This document shows positions 46,746-60,700 of a DNA stretch of 64,000 nt, one piece after another (position 1 is the first letter of the stretch; each line of letters starts with the position of its first letter). This DNA comes from Strigops habroptila (Eukaryota; Chordata; Aves; Psittaciformes; Psittacidae): NCBI RefSeq assembly GCF_004027225.2, contig NC_044277.2, forward strand, positions 93,446,283 through 93,510,282, read 5' to 3'. Position numbers and translations under genes: made by a program. Below the pieces are notes generated by a model, which was not told the origin of the DNA, searched no databases, and saw only the letters and a list, made by a program, of their open reading frames with translations.

Positions 46746-49700
46746 TTTCAGCACTGCCTAGGCTTTCCTCTGTTGCTTCTGTAGTTGAATCCTTTTTTCC
46801 TCTGGACTAACAGGCGTTTTTGAAACGTAGGGCAATGAAGTCCCAGGAAGGACCCAGCACCCCTTCCTCTGTACCAGTTTTGTCAGTTGGTATGGGAATG
46901 TCATTGGGGGATCTGTCTTATAGAGTATCTGGCCAGAGCGTGTTACATTCCTCTTTGAGGTTTTTCTTTCCTGCCTCTCTGGTGGGAATTTGATTTCCTC
47001 CTTCAGTTCTGATTGTTTTGCTCTAAGAAGTAATAGGCAGTCCTTTCCTGTGTATCATTTCTCTGTGGGAGCTGTTTAATCATTATACCAGGATTTTTAG
47101 TTTCAGATTGGGTACTTTGACGGGGTCTAGATCTCAACTGTGAGCTCTACAATCAGGATTTCTGGGTGTTATGTGTGGTGGTTTTATTTGTTTGCTTTTT
47201 GTTTTGTGGTGTTTGTTGTGTGTGTGTGTGTGTTTTGTAACATCATTGCTGGAACTGAAATCCTTGAAGGTCTCTGGTTTGCTGCTAATGAAATCCACAA
47301 AGTCAATGCCTGGGAAAAGCAAGGTATCAGTTCTCCCTACCTTTCCCTATCTGTTGGGAGGGAAACTTTAAGTGAACATCTGTATTAGCTGGGGATTACA
47401 TTGTTTACTCCATGATAATCTTTATATGGTTATTTGTATCTATGACTGCTCTGATAGTGTGAATATGAAAATTATCTTACCTACCTATAAGAGGAAGTAT
47501 TTACAGTATTGGTAAGGAGGGGGAAGAGCTCGGGGACAGGAATGGTGGTACTTGGTCAAACTTAGGTTTTGTCTTTCTTGTGGGGAATGAATAAAAAAAA
47601 GCATTAGATTTTTTTTTTTTTTTTGGTGGCATATTTGAATGCAACAGTATGCACAAAGTCAATGACAATGTAATCAGTAGCTCAGAATCTTTACTGTAGG
47701 GGCTATAAATGGTTTGATTAAAGGTTGATATGCTCAAGATCATCACTGAGCTGTTATGGGTGCTTTAGGAAGAGTGTGATAACAGGGTAGGTTTGTATTA
47801 TGCTTTCACAGTTTCCGGTGATTTATGACTTACGAGCCTTGGACTTGACTGAGTGAAAGTGTCTGTGTAGTTAATAATCATCTGAGGATTTTTATTCCTA
47901 ACACTTTTTGAACCTGTGGGAACTGGTAGTATTCACTGCACCCAGCGACACTGAATTCCACAATGAAGAAATCTACTCTTTGATTTGAACCTGCTATGAG
48001 CTGGGTTCCTCCAATGTCCCTCTGCTATTGTAGCATGAAAGGTAATTGTTTCTTGCTTGCCTTTCCCTGCCAGCTAGGATCTTGCAGAACTCTGCATTGT
48101 CTGCCCTCAGTAGTCTATTTAAAAGAGATTGAGGCTGAAAGAGCCACACTTAGGATCCATCTCTTGCCTTTGATTATTTTGCCCTTTGTTCTGTGTTTTC
48201 TAGTTCTGTTGTATTCTGTTGAGAGAAGAAAACAGGTTTATGTAGTGATACAGTTTTTTTGTTTTCTTCTGTATGCATTCCATGATAATAATAATTGACA
48301 GTATTCTGTTTCCTTTTTATTTTCAGACTGCTACAGAGAATTAAACTATCTATTAAAATAATCTATTGTTGCCCCCAAAATTTGTTCTTTAATGGTATGA
48401 CTCATGGCTGCCTATGTAAAGGGAATACTGGGTGTTCTCTGTCATCCTCCCACTCCGCGTATGTGTCTTATTATTTTTTATTCAATTTCACCTAAAGATC
48501 AAATGCTATAGCCACCGAAGATGCTGAAAACTCTTTTTAGAGGTTTGAAGGTTAAAGAGATACTCATTGGAATAAAGGCGAAAAGCTGTAGCTCTTCCAG
48601 AGCTGTCTCAGTTGACAGTGCAGGCCAAAGAAGAGCTAGAAGGGCTGATTTCACTGGCAGTCAGATAATGAGTACAAGAATTAAGAGAGTACCAATAGTC
48701 TGTCTTCATTGTACGCTAAAAATACACAAACTGTTTTTTATTTTTGTATCTAGTAAACTAAATAAAGAATATGACTTACTACTTAATTACAGGTGTTGGT
48801 GGAACAGGATTTTTAGCAAATCTTCTGACTATTGAATCGTTAGCATTTTGACAAGTATTTGTAGCAGAAACGCAGCGTGTGGCTTTTTATTTCCTGTTAA
48901 ATTGTTATTTCAAAAAGTTATTTCTCTGGCAGCCATAGATATACTTTTGGTTCCTGATAGTTTCACAGAAAAAATGCAAAATAGCTCTCATGGTGCAACC
49001 AACAGAAATCTTTCATATAGATTATATATCCTGAGGACAAGGAGGAAAGAGAACAACTGGATGCTTAAAGTGCATTTGAAAAAAGCTGTGCTATAACTGT
49101 TCCAAAGTCAATGAAAATACTTTATTTCTTCTCTGTTAACTGAGGAATATGTAGAGGTACAGCACAGTAAGATGGAGGCTGCTGTCACCATGCTTGGATA
49201 CAGACATGAAGGAGTCTGGAGATTAATGGGAAATGCAATGTAATGACTGAGAGGAAAGGCATTTGGAACAGGGAGCATTGCCTTGTGTGTTGCAGGTATT
49301 GGAAGTATTTTGATTGTCAGCTTTCAGTGTATGATTTTCCTACAGACTCAGACATTGCAGATGTATGTTCTATAATTCATGTCTGATTGGTTTGGTTTAC
49401 TTTTTTTGTCAAGTTATATGTTCTACATTGTTTAAAAGAAAAGCTAAAAATACTCCTACAGTTTGGTTAAATGTGGACTTTAATCACTAGAGCTACTTCA
49501 GAGAGTTATAGAGAGGACAGCCAGACAATGTATTCCTATCCTGTATTACCAATTTAACTGTTTCTGTTCTAGACAGGATTTTGATTAAAGGCTTTTGAGA
49601 TGTGATTCTTAAGATATTAAAATTTTTGAAGAAGGGGTATGACAGTCACTTAAGATCAAAAGGTAAGAGGAAGATCAGGGCTCTTCTAAATTGGTCCCAG

Positions 49701-52700
49701 AAGAATGGGGTGGCTGAAGAAACTATTAATTCTTCTTGTGTATCCCAGAACTAAAATACAAATCATGCCAAAGAGCCCATCCCTAGAAAAACTGAGTCCT
49801 TTGAGCAGAGTAGGCATAAATTAATTAAATTGGTTGCTAAAAATGTTTCTCCCCTGTAGAGATGATATTGCTGATAGCATGTACAAACAGTCTTACAAGT
49901 TCAGTGAACCTGAGTTTCAGGCTTAGTGGATTTAAATATGCAATGACGATCCTTCGGTAGCCACATCTAATGGGTTGGTGCATCTGTGTCAAAAATAGAA
50001 AGTACCTATTAAAAAGGATGTGGAATCAGATTGATCTCTATTAGCCATGCTAAATTATTGAGCAGCATCAACAGTGTATGGTTTGTCACCAGCTGACACT
50101 CTTTTCAAGAATAAGTTTGCAGAAGAAACTGTCTGCACTGTTAGAAACTGATGTCAGTCACCAGGGGCTTGCAGATGTGTAAAGAGAAAAGTAAGGTAAA
50201 CCAAAAATACAGCTCTTGAGTGTTTCCACTGCGGGATGAAAATGATACTTTGCTTGGCTATAAATGGAAACTTTGCTTTTGAAGATGCAAGATGGGGGGG
50301 TCTTTCAACACAGTTTTGTTAGACATGTGTATCAATTTAGGAAAATAAGCATCACCTCTCCAAATCCTAAAACAGCAGGAGAGAAAGAGTGCTTACCTGA
50401 TTGAGCTATTTTGCCAAGAAGGCCTTGGGGAATAATTGTAATAAACTGGGAAGGGAAAAAGAGAGAACTAGTGGACTTCTGTTGTGTAGTACCAGTGATG
50501 CTGATCTCCTGTAGGAGATAAAGGGCTCTATTTATTGCACAGGGCACCTCAAAACTAAACACTGGTTACCTAGTCAGAAGTACTGGAAGTTGTCTGTCAG
50601 TGGTGATGGTTGAGTATTTGTGTTCAGCTTGAGAAGACTGATGCATGGAACTATACTGACTTTGGCAGAAACTTCTCAGAATTTATGTTTTGCAGTACTA
50701 ATAGAGTAGTTTTCCCTACCTAGAGTGCTAACATAATTAGTTATGTTTTGCAGTGCTTGCATTTCTTTTCTGTCAAGCACATTCTTGAATGGCAAGTCCT
50801 TTGTCCTCTGTAGGACACCCTTTAGTCCGAGCGAGTAAGGTTGCAATGCCCCGCAGGCACCATCCTCTGGCATCGGCTTTGCAAATTCCATATGAACATT
50901 TATTTGGCGCGAGCTGCAAAACTGGGCTTATTCGTAAAGAATTGTATTGAGTATCAGGAATCATTCACACAGGTGTTTTAGTTTCTACATTTTCTGGTCA
51001 CTATTCTGTAGCCAGTACCCTCAAATAAAAGGGTGCAGAACTCAGCAAAGGGAACAAAATCTCTCTGGCTCATGTTACACTGGGGTTTGGGTTATTAGAA
51101 AATGCCTCAATTTTCAGTTGATGGCTTTGGAAGCACAGCTTACCTATGCTTGTTGTGCTGTTTTTTCTTCCTGCCTCCCCCCACCCAATGATGTCAAAGT
51201 GGAAGAGCAAGTCAAGAGCATGTGGCTCTTTTGCCATAGTGCCTGGCTCTGAGTGTAAACAGCATACTCCAGGCTATCTATCTGTGTTGGGAGTCTGCCT
51301 GAAAGAAGTGCCTGCATTCAAAATTCTCATTAAGGAAAGTGATGGATGGCCTTGCTGCAAGCTGCCCTTTCCCCTTCAGAGTCAGCCTGGGAAGGAGAGG
51401 GCTTCTGGGAAGTTGTCAGCACTTGGTAGCTGTACAGAAACCTCTGTGTGTTGGATCATTGGAGCAATGCTGAAAAGAGAAAAATTAGAATAATCCGGAG
51501 CCCTGCCTGTTCAAACAGTACCTGCTAAACTTGCTGAAATGCAGGTGGTACCAAATATGTCTGATGAATTGAGTCTTGTCCATAGTATCAGATGGGAGTT
51601 GAATAGTGCATAAAGATCACATTTAACAAAAGCTCTTGTTCAGTGAATATTAAAGAATGAATATTAAAGAATGATTTCTCTCATGTTGAATAAAGGATAA
51701 TCCATTGATAATGGTCTTATTGAATTCAAAGGTATCAGGACTGCATTTTGAAAGGTGGTGTTTCCTAAGAAAAAGATACCTTGAGAAAATAATATTTTTT
51801 TCCTAATTTCTCTTCAGTGAAGAAATGGAGAGTTATCAGTTGAGGATTTTTAAAAAAGATATTTCTTGAGAGAGTCATAGTTCATTTCTCTATCCAGTTA
51901 AAAGTAGCTAGCGGAGATTGATTTAGGTGTTTCTTTTTATGTTTTTATTTTTTAGTACTTTTTAAAGGAGTCCAAATGAGAAATTTATTTTTTGATAGTC
52001 AAGACACACTGGCTGGCTGGTGTGTTCTGGTCCAGTACTTTAACACATGCATCACTGTGCTGTAAGTGATCATACTTTCACCACTAGCTCTATCTTTTTT
52101 TATCCATACAATGCTTAATTTCTCAATTTTGCAGTTAATGCTTAAATAATTTAGTAGGGTGTTTCTACTTGTCATTCCTTTCCCTTGTCCAAGAAGAACA
52201 ATACACTTTGCAAGCAAGCCCATTTAAATTGAAATGAAGTCTGCCCTCTGTTTCCAGCACTAGTCTGTACCTAGGTGGAGCCTTTGCATATTGGCAAGTG
52301 TCTGAGATTAGAAATTATGACATGATGTTAGGTTTACACCTCTACAGTTAGATTTGACACTTAAAGCTGAGATTTTGCTTCTTTGCTATGTATGAAGAAT
52401 AAAACAGATTCTCTGGTACATAATAACTCTTGGGAGAAAAAATGCATTTCTGGAGAACTTAGAAATGTATTAATTGAGCTAAAAATAATGTAATTGTAAA
52501 TAGGGGTCATTTAAGCTATTTAGAAGATGAGTTAGACTGCTTGTTCCAAGTGCTGTCTAATAAAATTACCTTGCTTGAACTGAGAAACTTTCTAAATTTC
52601 GAGGGTTTTATTTTGTGGTGTTCTTGCATGTTGGGAAAAAAATCCTCAGAAGGTGAAGAAATGCTTTGGATCAGAGTTTGAAGGAGGAGTTTCTACTTTT

Positions 52701-53462
52701 CTTAAAAATAGCTGTCCTCTCATGTGGTTTCCACATGGCACAGTAATCCTGCTGTCACCTACTGCTCTGCAATAAAAGGAGAAGGTTTATTTTTTCTAAA
52801 TAACAGTGTGATGATTTCAGTCTTGGTGCAACTAGATGATCTCCTAACTGTATTTTAACCAGGCTAGGTGTTTAAATCTGAACTGAAAGAGCTGGTGATG
52901 GCTGGGCTGGTGGAGGAGAGGAGGTGCTGGGCTGTGTGGTGCAGATAGGGGCTGCCCTTCTGGGGAGCGCAGGAGCCTTTATTGCTGGTGCTACCCCCAG
53001 AGTTGGCCCATGCCAGGCTCTCCTCTGCTTCATGGTGGGAGTGGGGCTAGAATGTCAGCATGAGTTATCAGTATTTCCTATGCTATTTAATCTGTCCCGA
53101 AAGGCTCTAGTGCTGCTCTGCTCACCTTTTGAGCCCCATTACTGCACTATGTTGTTCTGCAAGGTATGTTACAAGCTTAGTGAGAGGCTGATCTCAGGAG
53201 ATTAAAGATGGGTGACTGCCTGAGCATGCACTGGCTGGAGAAGAACAGGCCCCAATTCCACATCATCTATTTCCTCACTGAAATATGAGCTGTAGGACCC
53301 AGAAAACAAATGCACTTCTCATTCTATTTGGTGATTTTTATTTGTGCAGACCTTGAAATGGAAATCTTGCAGAGCAGCCCGTGTAGCCTTTCCTTGTTCC
53401 CTTCCAGGCTTTTGTCTGCAGGCCTTTGTGTTTTGGGATTTTTTTGTGTGCCTTCTTCCTCC
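46746..53462. other. Non-coding DNA, probably intron or gene desert
   Basis: No exon or RNA gene was recognised. It includes a (TG)8 microsatellite at 47217-47232 within T/G-rich sequence, a T-run near 47610-47624, and a small tandem repeat of GAATATTAAAGAAT near 51645-51672. The part at 52890-53170 is GC-richer than its surroundings but shows no coding signature. Confidence 0.5.
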
Positions 53463-53497
<35 letters not shown>

Positions 53498-53539
53498 TTT
53501 TATTGGCATTGGTGTTTGTTTGTGTGTTTTTTTTTTTTT
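53463..53539. repeat. Poly-T plus (GT)n simple repeat
   Basis: A 22-base T run is followed by seven GT units and a second T run. The frames spanning it encode only Phe/Val/Cys-rich low complexity. Confidence 0.95.
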
Positions 53540-56500
53540 AAATCATTACTGATGGAGTAATTGAAAACCTAGTTTTACTCTACCTGCAGACAAACCAGGA
53601 TACGTACAAGATATACAATGTCTGTAATGGAAATAGTTCCAATGGAGGATTTCAGTATTAGGAGTGAAGTCAAGATATTAAACGTGTTTGTGCTGTTATG
53701 GAGGTATGGGTAGGATGGCACTATCTATTCTGGGTTCACCTTTTGTAGTATGTAAATACACCTACTCTGCTTTTTTTGTTGCTTCCACTAGTTTTGTGTT
53801 TTGCTGGGGTTTTTTTGCCAGTAGAAAAACCAGTGAAATAGCAGTTTTGTTTCATGTGTTGTTCATTTCAGAAAATATTTTTGCATTAAAAAAAGGCTAA
53901 ATTGGTGAGGAGTAGGAAGAAATATGCATAGAGAAACAGGACGAGGAATTGTTGGTAATTTGGTTCAAAGGTTTGGGTGTGTTTTGTACAAAATGGTTGG
54001 GTAGGATTCATTTCCTGTTTCTTTTCAACATCCAAATGATCTAATAAAATCATAACAGCTGATTGTACGAACAGGGAGAGAAAAACTGTAAAATATATAC
54101 TTACCATTTTATTTAGAGATAAAAGAGAAATCTATTAATTAGAAAGACCCCTTTCTGAAAGACTCAGTTGATGAAATATGTTTTTGTTTTGAAAACACAT
54201 GTAATAGTTCAATATTTTATTGATATAATATTGAGTTTAAAGCTGACTGAAGGGTGAGGCATGAGCTTATTTAGGATTGAGGAAATTACAGTAAGTTTAA
54301 AAAAAAATAGTAGATTTACTGTTGACCTTATAGAGAAAAATCAGGTTGCTGAATGGTGGGAGGCTGCTGGATTTATGCCTGATATGTGAGCATTTGATAA
54401 AAGCAGTCTGCTCATACAGAGGGAATATTTTCTTTCCATTTACTTCAGTATAGTAGCTATTCCATTCAAAATTAAGAGCAAATTGGAAGAGAAGACAGGC
54501 AAGCTTGTTTTTCATCTTCTGGCATAAAACAGCAGCGGGTGTAGTAGGTGAAGATCTACTAATTCTAAACTCTGCAGGGCATGGTCACCTGCAGAGTCTA
54601 TCACATTCACTAAATATAAACAGAATTTCTGGTAATGTGCTGGAGTTATTGTGAGGATAATTAATTTCAAATAAAGATGTTTTGAAGGTCACTAATATGA
54701 GATTTATTCTTTTTAAGGATAATAATGCATAAATAGAAAGCAAACTCGATTTTTTTTTTTAAATTTTTTTTTTTTCCCCCTTTTTTTATGTTGGTGCAAA
54801 TGATGATTAAAACTGTTCAAATCCTTTGAGTTAAATTATCTTAATGTGATCAAGGTAAGAGTTTATGAAGGGCTTTTCCTTTTTGTTTTTTGTTTCCCTT
54901 CTTCCCCCCCAATATTTATGAAAATAAAAATACATAAGGCTATAGATAAGCACTATTTCATTGTCTTTAGCTGCCTTTTTGTCATCCTCTCCTTGAAGTT
55001 AGGGACCTGTTTAAATGGGTCCAGAGATGAACAAAATGTGTATCTTCAAGTCTGTATTTCGTAATTGCTTGCGGAAGCTTGTGAACTTAGTGACATTAAT
55101 AATAGGGTAGGAGTTAAGGATCTGTACAAATATTTGAAGCATACTAACATTATTTCTTTCTCTTTGCTTAGAAAGAAATTTTACTGTTGGGCTACAGTAG
55201 TGAATCTGGTGTCTAAGTAATTATCTGAGGAATGAATGCTTTCTATGTGTGGAGGTTTATTCCTTCACTTACAGTTAATAAAGAACTTTCTTTTGGTTTA
55301 ACAGCATTTTATCCATGATTTTCAAATAATGGGATGTTTTCTTTTGAATAGTTGTTTAGTTTTCTATAGTTCAAGAACAGAAACAGTAAAGAGAATTTGT
55401 TTTCTTATAAATTTTTCTTTAAAAATGGAGGATTAAAAACTGGATTCTCCCAACAAAACCCCTAGATAGTCTTTTTTTCTGTCCTCTACTTTGCTCTCTT
55501 TTCTTTCCCTTAACAACCCAAAAGTTCAAACAAAATTAAACTCCCCTCCAAACAAGAAGAGAAAACCTATACATCTTAATTTCTCAATTTGTTTCTGCGC
55601 TGCATGCTGGTAGACCTGTCCATGCAGTGGGGATAAGTGTTAAGACATTAGTTTTAGTACAGTATTTAAATGTGTGGTTACAATCATTCCTACTAGGGCC
55701 AATACTGAGGCCTTAATAGGAACTGATTTTGTTCTGAATAAAAAGCACTTCCCTGGATTGGAGTAAGGCATGCGAAGTGTCTGGCATTAGTCATAGCTGG
55801 TAGGTGAATGTGTACTCTGTCCACAGATTTTACTTCTGATAGTCTACTGATTGCAAATGTGATTTTTGATGGCTAGATGTACATTTAGGTATTCTGTACA
55901 CTTCAAAAAAGAGAGCAAGGTAGTCATTTGAAAGAAAAAGTACTGAAAATAATATTTACTTAACAGAGACAGCAGTAAGTTTGAAAGCTGGTAAACTTCA
56001 TGTTGTTAGTAAATAGGCATATTCTTATGTGTGAGTCTAGATACTGTTAAAATATTTTAATGCTGTTGAAATATTAAAAATAGTTGTTGCTGAAGAGTTA
56101 AACTGAAAATATCAAGTTGCTTTTTAGGTGTTAAATTATTTCTGAGTAGGTTTTACTTTATCATCAGAACTAGAATCAGATTAGGTTTAGTGAAGCACAT
56201 GATAATCAACCATGATCCTGCTTCTTGCATCTCTATTGTATGGGTATGGCGTGTGGTGAGAATGGATTCAAAATGTGGTGCAGTGTCATATCCAGGCATT
56301 CCCAGTGTTCTTCCTGTGTGGAAGTGTTTTCTCTCTGTACTAGCAAGGAAGATGACTATATTTCATAGTTACTAGTTGTTGCTTTGGGTTCTTGGCAAAG
56401 TATCAGGTTGGGTGATGTTTGGATGTGTTTCTTTTGCAAGAAAATATTTTGGCACCGTGTTGTATGTGGTTTGGTCCAGTGGAAGAGCATGTGGGATGTG

Positions 56501-57638
56501 TAGTCTTGAAATGGAAATGCTGTAGGAGTATTTATTTTAATCAGTTTTTAAACATGCATCATAGCATGGCTAAAAATACCTGCCTACTTCAGTAAAGTGA
56601 AGAAAAGTGCTGTAAATATAAATGTAGGTGGTATGAATGGCTGAGAACTGGGTAGTGTTTGCTGAAGGCTTCCAGGGGCTGGTTTTTGAGAAAGAATAAA
56701 AGTTGCATGTGAACAGCAGGCCATAGAACGTATTTTTTTATATGTTTATAAACAGCTGGGTTTAGAATGTAAAAAGATAATGAACCAACATTGTGTTTTA
56801 TTCATTTACTTGGATAAGGTCACAAGCATTAACCGCACTGTTCAGATCTGACTCATTCTGTTTGGCTGCATTGAATATGATGAAACTACAAAGACAGTTT
56901 TAAAACGTGTGCCTACAAATAACTTGTCAGTGTTTGGTGATGCAGAGTCCACATAAATCTCTATGTCTGGAATGTGTGAACCCATGAGCATCTCCTGTTA
57001 ATTATGCTGTTTGACATTTCCAAAGCTAAATAAGAATGATGGTTAGTTATGGATCCTATCTTGCCATGCTGAAATGCCAAGCTTCATTTTATTGCGACAG
57101 AGATTAAGGCCAGCAGAGTGGTAGCTATTCTCAGCATTGAAATTTTTGCTACTGTCAAACTGCTGATGCAGCATTTGTTTAATATAAATGAACCTTTGCA
57201 CCTTTATAAAGTGCTTTAAATCTAGAAAAATTTATGCCTTATCAAAAGGTTAATCCTGACAAATTATTACAAATTATCTCCTGTCTGTGCAGTGCAGGTG
57301 CAGTGAAACGAATTCTCTGCCATACAGTCCAGTGCCTCTTTCAGGAGATTAGAGAGCATTGTTAAAGTTGCTGGTGGCACTGGGGTGGTTGGCAGGAACA
57401 GCTGGAGGTTGATCTCTCAGAACTCTTAATGGGTCAAGTCTTTGAGTACCAGTTATGCGTGAGGGTAACAAGCCTCATTTCTGTTCAGCATTTTGGATGG
57501 ATTGTGTACCAGGTTTGTTTCAGCGAAGTATGAAAAATTTATGCTTAAATAATATCAGACTTCATTTGTGTGGAAATGCTTCAATGAATCAGGGCCTCAG
57601 GTTGTGTGTGGTATTGGTTGTTTATTATTGTGTGGTTG
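53540..57638. other. Non-coding DNA
   Basis: No gene was recognised. A T-rich run lies at 54750-54787. The part at about 57000-57310 is complex, balanced sequence with homeodomain-like cores and no open frame, and may be a conserved non-coding element. That is inference only. Confidence 0.45.
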
Positions 57639-57703
57639 TTTTTTTTTTTTTTTTTTGGTGTGTGTGGGGCGTGGTTTTTTTTGGTTTTTTTTTGTTTTTT
57701 TTT
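57639..57703. repeat. T/G-rich low-complexity tract
   Basis: Runs of T separated by GG, GTGTGTG and GGGG. The frame across it is artefactual. Confidence 0.93.
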
Positions 57704-60700
57704 AAGATTAGGATAGCATCCACTTTTTGTCTAGACTACTGCATTTAGTCTCACTGTTAAAGCAGTGTCAGGAGGACAGACTTACTGAAGCAGTAAGTGA
57801 TGGGTAACCTTCAACCACCACAAAAAAATTCCAGTTTCAGACATTTGAACACCGTGTGCTTAACCTACCTCACAGCTCAGATTTAAAGAAGTTCCTAAAC
57901 CCTCCGGGACCTGTCAGTTCCTTTTATTTCTGTTTTGGCTGAGAAATATGAAGAAGTCTAACTGAAAACTAGGTTGTTAATCACAGCATAAAGTTACACA
58001 AAGGTGCAGGCTTCTAGCTGTATAATTACTGCACCTGCATTAACATTTTGTAATTTCTATTAGAACACATAGATTAGAGTATTTGTGTAAGTGCATGATG
58101 AGGAACATCACATGAAGTAAACTTGTGAAAATTGTTGGGTTTATGGTAGCTTTAATGTAGCTATAGCGGTGTGCAAGCCTTCTGTGCAGGGTGCTGTGCT
58201 TCCTCCCTGTCACATAAGCAGCTGCCGAGCTCCTGGGCAATGAAATGGTTTAACAAGCGAAGTACCTTCCACCTGGGCATTGTCCTGCATCTGATGTTGA
58301 TAAGCATTAAATAACCCTTAAACAAGGATAACCACTCAAGAGCATTGCAACACAGGCTTTTTTGGTGGTGTTTGTTAGTAACACCTTTTAAAAGTGTGTG
58401 CCCTGCTTGTTGCATAGCTCAAATGCAGGTATTCACTGTCTGAGAACTACTTTTCTCTTTTTTTTTTTTTGTATTTTTAAGGCAAGAAAGATGCATGTAA
58501 GAGGCAAGTATGGTATGTTTTGACAAAAGCTTTGTTTTAACACCTTGCAGTTGATAGGACCCAGAGTGAGTCTGCAATTCTGGATCACGTAAACTGAACC
58601 GTAGACTGTTTTCCTCTAAAACTGGCCTTTTTGAAGTGAGTGCTGGGTTCAGTGCTCTCTTTCACTGCAGAAACAGTCAAGCCTCCATTTCCCACCTTCC
58701 CAAAGAGGGCCTTACACTCCCATTCACACAGTTTGTATTCAGAGTGGTGGTGTCATTTTGCTGAGGTGGTGTCAGCCCAAAGAAAGAAAAGCAAAAGGGA
58801 GCCCCTGCCATGGTGCAGGCCAAGGTTATTGCGAATTCCTCCTCTCCTTAGTCCAGTAACTGTTTATGTATTTTTATCAAACAACTGTTTCAGCTCTTTG
58901 CTGCCTGCCGGTCTAGCTGATGATATGTCCCTTCTCTTTTGCAGTACCTTGTGGTTTTTTTCCCTCCCTTCCTCTTGATTGAAGTCCTCTCTTTAACATC
59001 CTATTGTATCTACCCAATTCCATAAATTCTTTTTCTCAACTCCTATTCCTTCCCCACAAAAAGCTCCTTATTCTCAGAGGGGAGTGCGTTTTTTGCCTGG
59101 CCTCTGGACAGCTGTTCTATTCAAAACCTCTCCCCCAGAGTAAGAGGCACCCCAGAATTCATTGCTTTTTTTTCTTTACCATGGTAAAAGCTAAAAGAAT
59201 GTTTAACAAAGGCCTACAATTTGTGAGGGGGGTGGGAAATGCAAGTATAACTTAATAGTTTCAGAAATCTGCTGAATAATACAACCCTTTAAAGAACCTT
59301 TTTGGAAGCTTTATCCCTGTTCTTAAACATCTGAAAAAGCAATAAACTTGCAGAATTTGATACAAACATCTTGTCTGGACCTCAGCAGTGAGTCATGTAT
59401 TTTAATTATTTAATATTTCAAAGGATTTTTTTTTTTTTAATTTGCCAGTGCAAGGTGGCAAGAAATTAAAGTGCATATTACATATTGAGGGTTGATAATA
59501 CGTAGGCAATTAATGGATTGTGTTGTGTTTTGAAGATTTTGGAGTCAGTGTTATGGAAATGCAAATTGAAGGCAACACATTTGTAAAAGGTTGTGCTTTT
59601 TTTTTAGTTGAGTTTATCCCTTAGAGCCATTACTTTTCCTTTTAAGAATTTGCACATGTTTGATAAACACTATTTTGAGCATAGGGAGCATTTGTGGTAT
59701 GGATTTAGATCATAATCTGAACAAGTTTGTTACAGAACAGTGTGCTGAAATTGGTGTTTTAAAGGAATGCAATCAAGTCAAAATTACGGTTTTGCCTCTC
59801 TTTACATAACAAAACATTTTAACCTCCTATCACTTGCAGCGTTGCTGTTATCCCAAAGCAAGATGAGGAATAAAATAGTTTAAATTTTTTGCTGGTTTAA
59901 CCGGCACCTTTGACAGCCTTTTCCACACGTTGGGTCCTGCTGTGTTCTCACACTTGCTTTGTTTTTTGTCTGAGAGGCCACTTTTCAGCATCTGGGAGCC
60001 GAGTGAGAAAGCTCCTGGTTTTGCATGTATTTAATTTCAAATATTTATTTTCAAGTGCCAACTTGCCTTATTGCTGCTGTCCTGGTCAAATAGTGCGGGG
60101 GATGAGACTGCCATTTTGAAATGTGTTTCTCAGCTCACAGTGGCTGCGTTTCCATCCCTGTGTCATGGCACACGGGTTCACAAATGCACTTTAATTGACG
60201 TGAAGATCCTGGAGCTCCCTGCCTTTCACATCTGAAGAGCCTGATCCCTGTTTTATGAAGTATCTTCTTCCCTCGCACATGTATCCAACGTATTGGGGTC
60301 CTGTACAGATGCCTGGCCTAAACCCTGTGGATGGGCTTTAATAAGAGCCACTGCGCTGCGTTGCTTCAACCCTCTGCTTGCAGAGGGATGAGCCAGTGGA
60401 CAAAAGGACCCCCCAGCCAGCTGAGGGCTGGGCTGGCCCCAGCAGCACGACATCCCCCTCCCCCCCCCCCACCGTGTAAGCAGGACCTTATGCATAAGAA
60501 AGGGTCCTTACATATGCATTTGCACTAACCATTACTCTATTGTCACAAATTCATGTAATGAAGAGTCCCTAGGTATTCATTAACGTGCACGGTTTCATAA
60601 ACACTTCTTGTGCAGAATTGTTAACCATTGCTATTTCCGTGGAAAAAGTGGTACACCGAGAATAATAATTTTTTAATTTAACAACCAGTTAATGCATAGA

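Noticed and set aside
47134..47388. ORFs over the (TG)n region as extension of the LINE remnant
   Set aside because: The frames are driven by T/G repeats, and no reverse-transcriptase or endonuclease motif could be read there.
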